Positions 24,636-32,748 of a stretch of DNA of 42,418 nucleotides are shown here, one piece after another. Source of the DNA: Phycisphaerales bacterium UBA1161 (GTDB lineage Bacteria; Planctomycetota; Phycisphaerae; Tepidisphaerales; Tepidisphaeraceae). The stretch spans positions 1-42,418 of the forward strand of contig DBZL01000021.1 of NCBI GenBank assembly GCA_002311745.1, in the 5' to 3' direction. The notes under the pieces are model-generated. The model was not told the DNA's origin. It saw nothing but the letters and a program-made list of their open reading frames with translations, and made no database searches. The position numbers and the translations under genes were made by a program. Within the stretch, counting starts at the first letter, position 1; each line of letters begins with the position of its first letter.

Positions 24636-26489
24636 CTATTTCCCCCCGGTCTGTGGCGGCGCCGCTGTGCTCAACGACTGCTTCAATGCCGCCGTCAGCG
24701 AATCGCCCAAAGGGGCATCCGTCGAATCCACAGTCACGTCCCCCACTTCCAGCAGATTCCCCGAACCCCGGCCGGATGCCTGCAGGTTTTTCACCAAGAC
24801 CCCTTGCGCACCCTCGCCCACCAGGAAGCGCAGCTGCATGTCACGCCCCTCGACCACGCACTGGGTAGCGATCGCCGCCACCAGGTTCGCCTTCACCTCG
24901 CTTGACGTGGCATCAAGCTCCTCGCCGGTGAGGTACTGCATCGACTTGATGCGGACGCCGCTCAGGGCCAATTGGCTGATCCGCCCCGCCAGCTCATCGT
25001 ATCCCGGCGGGCCGTAAACGTCGGGCACGGCGCTGCCGTTGGTGTCCTCCATGTCAAACAGCGTCCCTCCCCAGGCGCGCAAGAGATCCTGATTGTGCGT
25101 CCCCCAGAACGACATCACCTCCTGCGGGAGCTTCACGTGGACCGTCCCGACCTCGAACTCCCGGCCGTTGTTGACGAAAATGCCGACGGCGATCTGCGCG
25201 GCATTCGCGGAAAAGTGCAGCCTCCGCTCAATTCTGGCGACTCGGCTCCGTGAATACCAGCTTATCCGCATCAGCACGTAGCCCCGGCGCTGTAGCACGT
25301 CAAGAAACTGCAACCCCGCGCTGTCGGCCACGGCCCGCGCACAGGCCAACTGCACCGCCGGAGTTCCCGTCGCCCGGATAAAGACGTTGCCGACGGCGAC
25401 CGTCAAATCCTGATCCTCCGGATCCGCCAATCGCGCGCGCAGAGCCGAGGCCGCCGCCGCGCTGGTGCAGGTCATGATGCTCACTCCCCCGTTTTCCAGA
25501 ACCACCCGCGTTTGCCGCACGACAGCTCCCCCCATTTGCTTTCGGAGCGACGCCAGTTCGTCGTCAGAACCGATCACCACGTCTTGGACGGAGAGATCCG
25601 CCTCGCGGCGAAGCTGTGCGATGATCGCCTGTTCATTCGCTTCGGGCTGCACCAGAGCCGCCGGCCCCGGCGCGGCGGGCGATGGCGCCTCCGTTTGCGG
25701 AACCGGCGGATTGGCTTGCGCCAAGATAATCACCGTGCCGACGCTCGGAACCGCCACCGCCGTCCCGGCCAGGAGCATCGCTGCCAGTTTCAGTTTGGCC
25801 CAGAGCATCGCCTTGCCCGCCTGGTGAGCGATCGTCGCCGCCAAAGTCCCCTTGGCCGCTGCGCCCGCGGAGGCGCCAATGGCCTGAACCAATCCAGCCG
25901 GCGCCGCTTCCACGGCACGGGAGGAAAGCTCGACGGCCAACACCGCCACCGCGGGCACCACGGCTCGTGCCGCCATTTGTCCGCGCAGACGCTCCAGCCC
26001 CCGATCCACGCGCTTGCGCGCCGCTTCCTCGCTGATCCCCATGGCCTGCCCGACCTCGCGCAGCGCCATTCCCTTGAGGTAACGCAACGCGAGGGCATCG
26101 CGGTCCGCGCGATTCAACCGCGACATCGCCTCGTCGAGCATCGGGGCATACGTTTCCCACGCCGGCTGCTGGTCGATCTGAACTGATTCGCTTCTCATCT
26201 GCGCCGCCCGCCTCTCGTGATACGCCCGCCGCGCCGCCAGCTTGGCCGCGTTGCGGCTGGCAAAATACGTCGTCCTGACCAGCCACCCCGCCAGCGACCC
26301 CCGCACGCTCCCGGCCTTTTTCGCCAGGAGCATGAAGACCGCTTGGGTCACGTCCTCGGCCAGATGCGCGTCGCCCAATTGCCGCTTGGCGGCCGAGTAA
26401 ACCAGGTCGGCGTTGTCCCGCACGAGCTGGGCAAAAGCGCTGGGGGATGCCTGCGACAGGTATTGCGATAAAAGTTCCCGTTCATCCAT
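24636..26489 (-). CDS. ECF sigma factor fused to membrane helix and large extracytoplasmic domain
   Basis: A 617-residue protein. Residues about 10-85 are sigma region 2 (LAEDVTQAVFMLLAKK, GSLAGWLVRTTYF). Residues about 118-170 are region 4, with LREVGQAMGISEEAARKRVDRG. A helical linker leads to one transmembrane segment (about 237-262) and then some 350 residues that should be outside the cytoplasm, beginning with a Pro-rich stretch. That outer part matches no family I know. The architecture suggests signal reception and transcription in one chain, with the sigma domain held at the membrane. The start at 26489 fits sigma-domain length; a frame extension to 26687 overlaps moaA. Confidence 0.82.
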   Translation of the reverse strand: MDERELLSQYLSQASPSAFAQLVRDNADLVYSAAKRQLGDAHLAEDVTQAVFMLLAKKAGSVRGSLAGWLVRTTYFASRNAAKLAARRAYHERRAAQMRSESVQIDQQPAWETYAPMLDEAMSRLNRADRDALALRYLKGMALREVGQAMGISEEAARKRVDRGLERLRGQMAARAVVPAVAVLAVELSSRAVEAAPAGLVQAIGASAGAAAKGTLAATIAHQAGKAMLWAKLKLAAMLLAGTAVAVPSVGTVIILAQANPPVPQTEAPSPAAPGPAALVQPEANEQAIIAQLRREADLSVQDVVIGSDDELASLRKQMGGAVVRQTRVVLENGGVSIMTCTSAAAASALRARLADPEDQDLTVAVGNVFIRATGTPAVQLACARAVADSAGLQFLDVLQRRGYVLMRISWYSRSRVARIERRLHFSANAAQIAVGIFVNNGREFEVGTVHVKLPQEVMSFWGTHNQDLLRAWGGTLFDMEDTNGSAVPDVYGPPGYDELAGRISQLALSGVRIKSMQYLTGEELDATSSEVKANLVAAIATQCVVEGRDMQLRFLVGEGAQGVLVKNLQASGRGSGNLLEVGDVTVDSTDAPLGDSLTAALKQSLSTAAPPQTGGK

Positions 26490-26551
26490 GGTGGCCGCCT
26501 TCGTTGCCTCTGCCGCTAAATAATGTACCGTCGCGCCGGGACCGGACACCC

Positions 26552-26569
26552 TATAATCGTGCCGAGGAG
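26552..26569 (+). promoter_or_regulatory. -10 box and ribosome site that set the moaA start
   Basis: A perfect TATAAT (26552-26557) is followed by AGGAG (26565-26569), 5 bases before the TTG at 26575. No good -35 is visible. If used, the leader is only about a dozen bases. Confidence 0.5.
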
Positions 26570-26574
26570 CGGTT

Positions 26575-27669
26575 TTGCGTCTGCCGATCATGGATCTTCC
26601 CGCAGCGCGTCCGGCCGGTTTCGACAGCGGACCGGCCTCCATCGCCGCCGTCCGCGTCCTGCGCATCAGCATCACCGACCGCTGCAATTTCCGCTGCGTC
26701 TACTGCATGCCGCAAGATGGCATCCAGTGGCTCCCCAAGTCGGACATTCTCAGTTTTGAAGAGATCGTGGAAGTGGCCCGCGCGGCGATGGACAAGCACG
26801 GCATCCGGCGCTTCAAGCTGACCGGCGGCGAGCCCACCGTCCGCGCGGGTTTGCCCGACCTCATCGCCATGCTGCGCGAGTTGGGCGACGTCGAGCTGTC
26901 GTTGACGACCAACGGCCAGCGCCTCGCCGCCCTGGCCGCTGACCTGCGCCAAGCCGGATTGGATCGCATCACCGTCAGCCTAGACAGCTTGCAGCCGGAC
27001 AAGTTCCGCCGGATCACGCGCACCGGCGACCTGCGCGCCGTCCTGGCCGGCCTGGATGCCGCCCAGAGCGCCGGATTCCCCGTGAAGATCAATTGCGTCA
27101 CCATGCGCCGAACCAACGACGATGAACTGGTCGATTTCGCCCGTCTGACCCTGAGCCGAAAAATCACCGTGCGCTTCATCGAGTACATGCCCCTGGGCGA
27201 GTCGGCGTTGCTCGAGGAGGAGGTGATGCAGCCTCTGGGCCCCGCCGCCGGGTGCGACCATCAGCTCCGTGGCGGCGACGTGCTGATCCCCGAACCGCAG
27301 GTGCGGGCCATGATCGAACAGGAATTGGGACCGCTGGTGCCGGTGGCCCGTCACAGCGAGCCGGGCGTCGGGCCGGCTTCGGTGTACCGACTGGCCGTCG
27401 GCCGGCCCGCGGGCCGCATCGGGTTCATCAGTGCCATGTCCGCCCCGTTTTGCGCCACCTGCAATCGCCTGCGTCTCACCCCCACGGGCCTGCTGCGCTC
27501 CTGCCTCTTCGACGGCGGCGAGGTGGATCTCAAGCCGATCCTGCGCGGCTACGGCGGCGAGGAATCGCGCCGCGATGCTCTGGCTGACGCCATGGCCGAG
27601 TGTGTCCGCCTCAAGCCCAAGGTCCACAGCCATCACGGCAACCAGCAGATGAGCCGCATCGGCGGCTGA
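26575..27669 (+). CDS. moaA: GTP 3',8-cyclase (molybdenum cofactor biosynthesis)
   Basis: A 364-residue radical SAM enzyme for the first step of molybdopterin synthesis. The N-terminal [4Fe-4S] motif is C-x3-C-x2-C in CNFRCVYC. FKLTGGEPTVR and SLTTNG follow. The second cluster is C-A-T-C-N-R-L-R-L plus the later cysteine in LRSCLF. The chain ends in the conserved Gly-Gly. TTG 26575 has an AGGAG 5 bases upstream, while ATG 26590 is 20 bases from it, so TTG is favoured. No other moa genes are adjacent. Confidence 0.93.
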   Translation: MRLPIMDLPAARPAGFDSGPASIAAVRVLRISITDRCNFRCVYCMPQDGIQWLPKSDILSFEEIVEVARAAMDKHGIRRFKLTGGEPTVRAGLPDLIAMLRELGDVELSLTTNGQRLAALAADLRQAGLDRITVSLDSLQPDKFRRITRTGDLRAVLAGLDAAQSAGFPVKINCVTMRRTNDDELVDFARLTLSRKITVRFIEYMPLGESALLEEEVMQPLGPAAGCDHQLRGGDVLIPEPQVRAMIEQELGPLVPVARHSEPGVGPASVYRLAVGRPAGRIGFISAMSAPFCATCNRLRLTPTGLLRSCLFDGGEVDLKPILRGYGGEESRRDALADAMAECVRLKPKVHSHHGNQQMSRIGG

Positions 27670-27682
27670 TCCATTCTTCTCC

Positions 27683-27730
27683 TTGTCTCCCCCTCTCCCT
27701 GTCTCCCCCTCTCCCCGTCTCCTTGTCTCA
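27683..27730. repeat. 8-bp tandem repeat, six degenerate units
   Basis: Six 8-base units of the form YYGTCTCC or CCCTCTCC lie between moaA and the acyltransferase gene. The same period and core TCTCC appear at 27-66. Confidence 0.7.
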
Positions 27731-27762
27731 GCTTGCTTCACTCATAGAATTCACCTTTCTCG

Positions 27763-28692
27763 ATGAACGGCCAACGCAACGATTTAATGGATCGGCTTCT
27801 CTACGCGGCGATTCGCCTGGGGGCGATGCTGATCCACTGCCTGCCCGTCACCTTCTGCCTGGCCGCCGCCGGCCGCCTCGGACGAATCTGGTACGCCGTC
27901 GACGTCCGCCACGCCGCTCGCGCCAGGGCCAACCTGCACAACTGCTTCCCCCACCTGACGGAAACGCAGTGCGATCAGATCGCACGCCAAAGCCTCGAGC
28001 ATCTGTTCATGCTCGGCGTGGAAATCCTGTTCACCCCCCGGCTGATCCACCTCCACACCTGGCGCACTTACGTGCGACTGGATGACATCCGACCCACCCT
28101 GCAGCTTCTGATGCGCCCCAAGCAGGGCCTGATCCTCCTGTCGGCCCATTACGGCAACTGGGAAATCCTGGGTTACGTCCTGGCCACCCTGGGCTTCGAG
28201 ACCGTCAGCGTTGCCCGGCCCCTGAATAATCCGTACCTCAACGACTGGCTCTTGGGCGTCCGCGAGCGTCGCGGGCAGCGCATCGTGGGAAAAAAGGGCG
28301 CGGCCATCGAGGTGGCGCAGCTACTGGACAACGGCGGCGTGGTCGCCCTGGTCGCCGATCAGAATGCCGGGCCCAAGGGCGTGTTCGTCGATTTCTTCGG
28401 CCGAAGGGCCAGCACCTACAAATCCATCGCCCTGTTGGCGATGCAGTATGAAGTTCCCGTGATCATCGGCTACGCCCGGCGCTGCGACGGCCAATTTCAT
28501 TTTCGCATGGCCGCTCAGGACATCATCCGCCCCGAGGATTGGAAGAAGCAGGACGATCCGCTGATTTACATCACGCAGCGCTACACGCGCGCCATCGAGG
28601 ATTTTGTGCGCGCCGATCCGGCCCAGTACTGGTGGATGCACCGCCGCTGGAAAACCCGCCCCAAAGGCGAAGCCCCCCTCCCGTACGACTGA
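27763..28692 (+). CDS. LpxL/HtrB-like lysophospholipid (lipid A) acyltransferase
   Basis: A 309-residue protein of the bacterial lipid A late-acyltransferase family. It has an N-terminal hydrophobic segment (about 12-35), the catalytic H-x4-E in SAHYGNWE (about residue 128), ARPLNNPYLNDWL, and VALVADQNAGPKGVFVDFFG, which is typical of the second motif. The C-terminal QYWWMHRRWKTRP is also characteristic. It would acylate lipid A or a related outer-membrane lipid at the inner membrane. This implies a Gram-negative style envelope. ATG 27763 gives the usual length. Confidence 0.9.
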   Translation: MNGQRNDLMDRLLYAAIRLGAMLIHCLPVTFCLAAAGRLGRIWYAVDVRHAARARANLHNCFPHLTETQCDQIARQSLEHLFMLGVEILFTPRLIHLHTWRTYVRLDDIRPTLQLLMRPKQGLILLSAHYGNWEILGYVLATLGFETVSVARPLNNPYLNDWLLGVRERRGQRIVGKKGAAIEVAQLLDNGGVVALVADQNAGPKGVFVDFFGRRASTYKSIALLAMQYEVPVIIGYARRCDGQFHFRMAAQDIIRPEDWKKQDDPLIYITQRYTRAIEDFVRADPAQYWWMHRRWKTRPKGEAPLPYD

Positions 28693-28704
28693 TGGAGAGG
28701 CGAT

Positions 28705-29766
28705 TTACCCTCGCTCCAGCAGCGATCTATACATCGGCAACACTTGCTGCCACGTAAATCGCTCCCGCACGATCCGCGATCCATTGCCCACCAGCATCTG
28801 GCGCAGCGCCCGGTCAGATAAAACCCGCCCGATCGCGCCCGCCAGCGCTTGCGGACTTTTCGGCGGCACCAGCAATCCGTTGACACCATCGCTCACCACG
28901 TCGCGGATTCCCGGCACGTCGGTCGCCACCACTGGCACGCCCGCGGCCATCGCCTCGATCAGCACCAATCCAAAACCCTCCGCCAGCGACGGCAGCACCA
29001 GCACGTCCGCCATCGCCAGGGCCTCCCTGGGTCCGTCCACCTCGCCGTGCAACGTAACCCGCTTTTCGAGATTCAAATCCCGGATCGATTCTTCGATCGC
29101 CCGCCGGTCGACCCCTTCGCCGAAGACGTGCAACGTCACGTCGCTCTCGAGCATCGGCATGGCCATAACCAGATCGCCGACTCGCTTGATCGGATCGAGC
29201 CGGCCGAGAAAGACGACTGTCTTGCCCCCTTCCCGGAACTCCGGCAGAGAGCGGGGCGAGGGTTCCACGGCGTTGGGGATGACGACCAGTTTGCTTTGCG
29301 GTACGCCCGCCCAGCGCCGGGCGGCGGCCGCAGCCGACGGCGAGGGCGCGACGATTCTTTGGGCCGCATGCTGAGCCAGCCGCTGAACCGCCCAATGCCA
29401 TCGCGGGTGCGGCTGCGTGGTTTGAATGGACTCGATCAGCCGCACCCCGGGACAAAACGGCGCCGCCAGTGCCGCCGCGGCGTTGGCGTGCACCAGGAAA
29501 CTCAGCACGGTGTCAAATCGCTGCCGGCGGATGAGCCGGATCAACCGCAAGACCGCCCCGGCGTCGGCGTCGCAGCGGGCATCCAGCGCGGTGACCGCCA
29601 CGCCGCGTTCGAGCAGTTGGTCGGCCACCGCACCCCGGCCGTCCAGGCACGCCACGTGAACGGCAAACCCGTCACTGCGCCCCAGACGCAAGGCCAATTC
29701 CCGCACCACCGTCGGCGTTCCGCCGATCTTCAGGTCTGTGATCAGCAGCAGAATCCTTCGCGGCAC
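28705..29766 (-). CDS. Glycosyltransferase family 4
   Basis: A 353-residue GT-B enzyme. The N-terminal domain has the Gly-rich donor loop L-K-I-G-G-T-P. The C-terminal domain contains VVFLGRLDPIKR and the family's E-x7-E in EGFGLVLIEAMAAGVPVVA. It uses a nucleotide sugar to extend a glycan; donor and acceptor cannot be told. There are no membrane segments, so it is cytoplasmic or peripheral. It is convergent with the acyltransferase gene and divergent from the oxidoreductase gene (73 bases). Confidence 0.9.
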   Translation of the reverse strand: MPRRILLLITDLKIGGTPTVVRELALRLGRSDGFAVHVACLDGRGAVADQLLERGVAVTALDARCDADAGAVLRLIRLIRRQRFDTVLSFLVHANAAAALAAPFCPGVRLIESIQTTQPHPRWHWAVQRLAQHAAQRIVAPSPSAAAAARRWAGVPQSKLVVIPNAVEPSPRSLPEFREGGKTVVFLGRLDPIKRVGDLVMAMPMLESDVTLHVFGEGVDRRAIEESIRDLNLEKRVTLHGEVDGPREALAMADVLVLPSLAEGFGLVLIEAMAAGVPVVATDVPGIRDVVSDGVNGLLVPPKSPQALAGAIGRVLSDRALRQMLVGNGSRIVRERFTWQQVLPMYRSLLERG

Positions 29767-29839
29767 AAGTGCAGTCTACCCGCGGACCGCCGCCGCCGCA
29801 TTCTTGGCGGGCGGTCGATTGCCGCGTATCTTTCGCCCC

Positions 29840-30856
29840 ATGGCGGCCAAGCTGAAATGGGGAATCCTGGGCACGGGAAACATCGCCCGGCAATTTTGCC
29901 AGTCGGTGCGACACTGCCGCCGCGGAATTCTTGCCGCCGTCGGCTCACGCACGGCCGCCCATGCCCGCCAATTTGCCCGCATCTTCGGCATTGCCGCCGA
30001 CTACGGCTCGTACCGGCAGCTCATCGCCGACCCGTCCGTCGATGCCGTTTACGTCGCCCTGCCCAACTCGCTGCATTGTCACTGGACGATCGCCGCCCTG
30101 CGGGCGGGCAAGCACGTGCTGTGTGAAAAACCTCTGGCGTTGGATGCCCGGCAGGCGACTGGCATGTTCGCCGCGGCCAAGCGGGCTCGCCGGCTGCTGT
30201 GCGAGGCGTTCATGTATCGGTCGCATCCGATCACCCGTGCCGTGCTCAAAGCCGTGCGCAGCGGGGCGATCGGTGAACTGCGGCTGATCCGCACCAGCTT
30301 CTGCTTCCGCACCCGCCGCGTCCGCGGCAACGTGCGATTCGTCCGCGACCTCGGCGGCGGCGCCCTGATGGACATTGGCTGCTATTGCGTCAACTTCGCG
30401 CGCCTGCTGGCCGGAAATGAGCCGACGGCGATTCACGCGACGGCCAAGATGCACCCCGGCGGCGTGGATGAGCTGGTCGCGGCCGATTTGGTCTTTCCCG
30501 GTGGCCTGATCAGCCAATTCGTCTGTAGCCTGGGCGCTCAGGCCAACAACACCGCATACCTGTGCGGCACCGAGGGGTACATTGAGATTCCCGTCCCCTG
30601 GAAACCGCGGCGGCGGGCCAAGTTCATCCTCACCCAGGGCATCGTGCCGAAAATGGACCAAGCCAAACCGACCGCCGCCCCGCCGCGGGATGTGCGTTAC
30701 GCAACCGCCGACCGCGAGCTTTTCGCTCTGGAGGCCGACGATTTCGCCGCCGCGGTCTTCGGCAACCGCCCTGCGCCCATCAGTCCGGCCGATTCCCTGG
30801 GCAACATGCGCGTCCTGGACGAAATCCGCCGCCAGATCGGATTGGAGTTTGATTGA
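29840..30856 (+). CDS. Gfo/Idh/MocA-family NAD(P) oxidoreductase
   Basis: A 338-residue enzyme with an N-terminal Rossmann fold (WGILGTGNIA) and the E-K-P-L-A motif near residue 95 in KHVLCEKPLALDA. The C-terminal substrate domain contains DLGGGALMDIGCYCVNFAR, carrying the D-x3-H/C-like active region. Such enzymes oxidise or reduce sugars, inositols or nucleotide sugars; the substrate is unknown. The start at 29840 removes an unlikely 34-residue extension. The MBL-fold gene begins 2 bases after its stop, so the two are cotranscribed. Confidence 0.88.
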   Translation: MAAKLKWGILGTGNIARQFCQSVRHCRRGILAAVGSRTAAHARQFARIFGIAADYGSYRQLIADPSVDAVYVALPNSLHCHWTIAALRAGKHVLCEKPLALDARQATGMFAAAKRARRLLCEAFMYRSHPITRAVLKAVRSGAIGELRLIRTSFCFRTRRVRGNVRFVRDLGGGALMDIGCYCVNFARLLAGNEPTAIHATAKMHPGGVDELVAADLVFPGGLISQFVCSLGAQANNTAYLCGTEGYIEIPVPWKPRRRAKFILTQGIVPKMDQAKPTAAPPRDVRYATADRELFALEADDFAAAVFGNRPAPISPADSLGNMRVLDEIRRQIGLEFD

Positions 30857-30858
30857 CC

Positions 30859-31497
30859 ATGCAGATTTTAATGAACGCCGGCGGGATCGCCGCCACCAAT
30901 TGCTACCTGATCGCCGATGAAACGGCGGGCAAGGCCGTCCTCTTCGACGCCCCCAACGACACCACCGCCCCGCTCCTGGCCGAAGCCAAGAAACGCGGCT
31001 GGGACCTGATCGGCCTGTGGCTCACGCACGGGCATTTCGACCACGTCGCCGATCACGCACGGGTCACGGCGCAGTTTCCGCACGCCCAAGTTCTGATTCA
31101 CGCCCTCGACGAGCCCAAACTGATCCAACCCGGCAGCCAGTTTTTTCCGCTGCCCTTCGTCATCCCGTCGCGGCGGGCCGACGGATATGTCGCCGACGGC
31201 CAGGTCCTTCAGATCGGCTCACTGGCCGTGCACGCGATCCACACGCCCGGCCATTCGCCGGGGCACGTCATGTACCATCTGCCGCAGGAACAGGTTTTGG
31301 TCGGCGGGGATTTGATCATCATGGGCGCCGTCGGCCGCACGGACCTGCCCGATTCCGATGAGAGGCATCTGTACGCTTCGATCCGTAAGATCATGCAACT
31401 TCCGCCGCAGACGCGGCTGCTCCCCGGCCACGGCCAGGCCAGCACGCTGGCCGACGAAATGCAGTCTAATCCCTACGTGATCGAAGCGATGCAGTAG
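30859..31497 (+). CDS. MBL-fold metallohydrolase (glyoxalase II-like)
   Basis: A 212-residue metallo-beta-lactamase-fold hydrolase. It has the H-x-H-x-D-H metal motif (THGHFDHV), the downstream histidine in HTPGHSPGH, the bridging aspartate in VGGDLIIMG and a final histidine in LLPGHG. It resembles the short hydroxyacylglutathione hydrolase/YcbL group, which hydrolyses thioesters; the true substrate is unproven. ATG 30859 comes 2 bases after the preceding stop, which indicates an operon with the oxidoreductase. Confidence 0.9.
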   Translation: MQILMNAGGIAATNCYLIADETAGKAVLFDAPNDTTAPLLAEAKKRGWDLIGLWLTHGHFDHVADHARVTAQFPHAQVLIHALDEPKLIQPGSQFFPLPFVIPSRRADGYVADGQVLQIGSLAVHAIHTPGHSPGHVMYHLPQEQVLVGGDLIIMGAVGRTDLPDSDERHLYASIRKIMQLPPQTRLLPGHGQASTLADEMQSNPYVIEAMQ

Positions 31498-31535
31498 CGC
31501 CACCGCCCCGTTCAGGTTCCGCTGCCGTCCTGAGG

Positions 31536-31970
31536 CTAATTGGTCGGCTGGCTTGCTGGCGCGGCCGGGTGGCTGCGCTGAGTCAGGGTGATCGTGACGG
31601 TCACACTGGCTGAGCCTTCGGCGCCGGCGGACAGCTCCACGCGGGCGTGGCCGCGGCCGACGCCTTTCATGGAGGCCGACACGTTATATTTGCCGTTTGG
31701 GATATCGGTGAAGGTCGAGGAGCCCTTGTCATCGGCGGTGGCGGACAGCTCCACGGGGACGCTGCCGTGATTGTCCACAATGCGAATCTTCGCCCCGGGC
31801 ACGGCATTTTTATCCGAATCGACGACCAGGACGGTGATGCTTCCCGTCGGTTGCGTGCTGGGCTGCGTGGCCGCGTCGGCCTTCGCGGTTTGAGCGGTAA
31901 AAACGGCGACGACGGCCAGGCTCGCGGCCGCCGTGGCGACCAGCGCTTTGCAAATATTGTGCAAAATCAT
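31536..31970 (-). CDS. Secreted beta-sandwich (carboxypeptidase-regulatory-like) protein, copy 2
   Basis: A 144-residue exported protein with a signal peptide (about 1-31) followed by one Ig/CarboxypepD_reg-like domain: TGSITVLVVDSDKNAVPGAK, then STFTDIPNGKYNVSASMKG and VTVTITLTQ. A Thr/Pro/Gln linker surrounds it. GAGGGA precedes the ATG. It is a paralogue of the next upstream gene (32079-32639), with shared leader sequence, signal peptide and domain, so they arose by tandem duplication. The function is unknown. Confidence 0.78.
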   Translation of the reverse strand: MILHNICKALVATAAASLAVVAVFTAQTAKADAATQPSTQPTGSITVLVVDSDKNAVPGAKIRIVDNHGSVPVELSATADDKGSSTFTDIPNGKYNVSASMKGVGRGHARVELSAGAEGSASVTVTITLTQRSHPAAPASQPTN

Positions 31971-32078
31971 GTGTCCCTCGTTGGTTGGTGTTCCTCTGTC
32001 CTTACAACGCAGAGCACATCATATAATCTCGCGCGTACATTTTCGATGGCGATGATGGGTCATTTGCATCGCCGCTGT

Positions 32079-32639
32079 TCAGGCGCCGCCCTGGGGCGCG
32101 TTGGAGGGCTGGGTTGCGGGAGCATTCCCGCCGTACCGATGGTGCTGGGGCGGGGTCAGGGTGATGGTTACGTGGGCATTCGCCGAGCCGTCGGCGCCGG
32201 GGGAGAGTTCCACCCGGACATGGCCGTGGCCGACCTTTCTCATCATTGCCATCACGCCGTAGCGGCCGGAGGGGATGTCAGTAAACGTAAATGAGCCGTT
32301 CTGGTCGGCTGTGCCCTGGGCGATGGGCGCGGGTCTGTGATGCTCACGGGTCGGCCCGGATGCGCCGGGCGTCGCTTGGCCGCCTGCGGCGGGCTGTGTG
32401 GCTGGCAAGCGGGCATGGCGGTGCCATCCGTGCAGCGCCAACAGCCGGATCATGGCGCCTGGCACGAGTTTATTGTTGCTGTCAAGCACCAGCACGGTAA
32501 TGCTGCCCGTTGGCCGCGTGCTGGGCGGCGTTGCCGGCGTACCGGCGCCCTTAACGGATTGAGCAGACAGGATCGCAACGACCGCCAGAACAGCGCCCGT
32601 CGCCGCGGCCAACGATTTGCCAAAGTTGTGCAGAATCAT
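32079..32639 (-). CDS. Secreted beta-sandwich (carboxypeptidase-regulatory-like) protein, copy 1
   Basis: A 186-residue exported protein starting MILHNFGKSLAAATG, nearly the same as its downstream paralogue. The domain has TGSITVLVLDSNNKLVPGAM, FTFTDIPSGRYGVMAMMRK and HVTITLTPP. Relative to copy 2 it carries an extra insertion of about 45 residues, rich in Ala, Pro, Gly and His, in the middle. GAGGGAAC lies just ahead of the ATG. The role is unknown; a surface or periplasmic binding or structural role is likely. Confidence 0.78.
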   Translation of the reverse strand: MILHNFGKSLAAATGAVLAVVAILSAQSVKGAGTPATPPSTRPTGSITVLVLDSNNKLVPGAMIRLLALHGWHRHARLPATQPAAGGQATPGASGPTREHHRPAPIAQGTADQNGSFTFTDIPSGRYGVMAMMRKVGHGHVRVELSPGADGSANAHVTITLTPPQHHRYGGNAPATQPSNAPQGGA

Positions 32640-32748
32640 GGTTCCCTCGATGGTTAAGCGTCTCTACGCTCCTCTGCACCTTCAACGCGGCAGGGGCCGG
32701 ATTATTTCCCCAGCTTGCTTCGACACAGGCGATGGGTGACTTTTAGGG

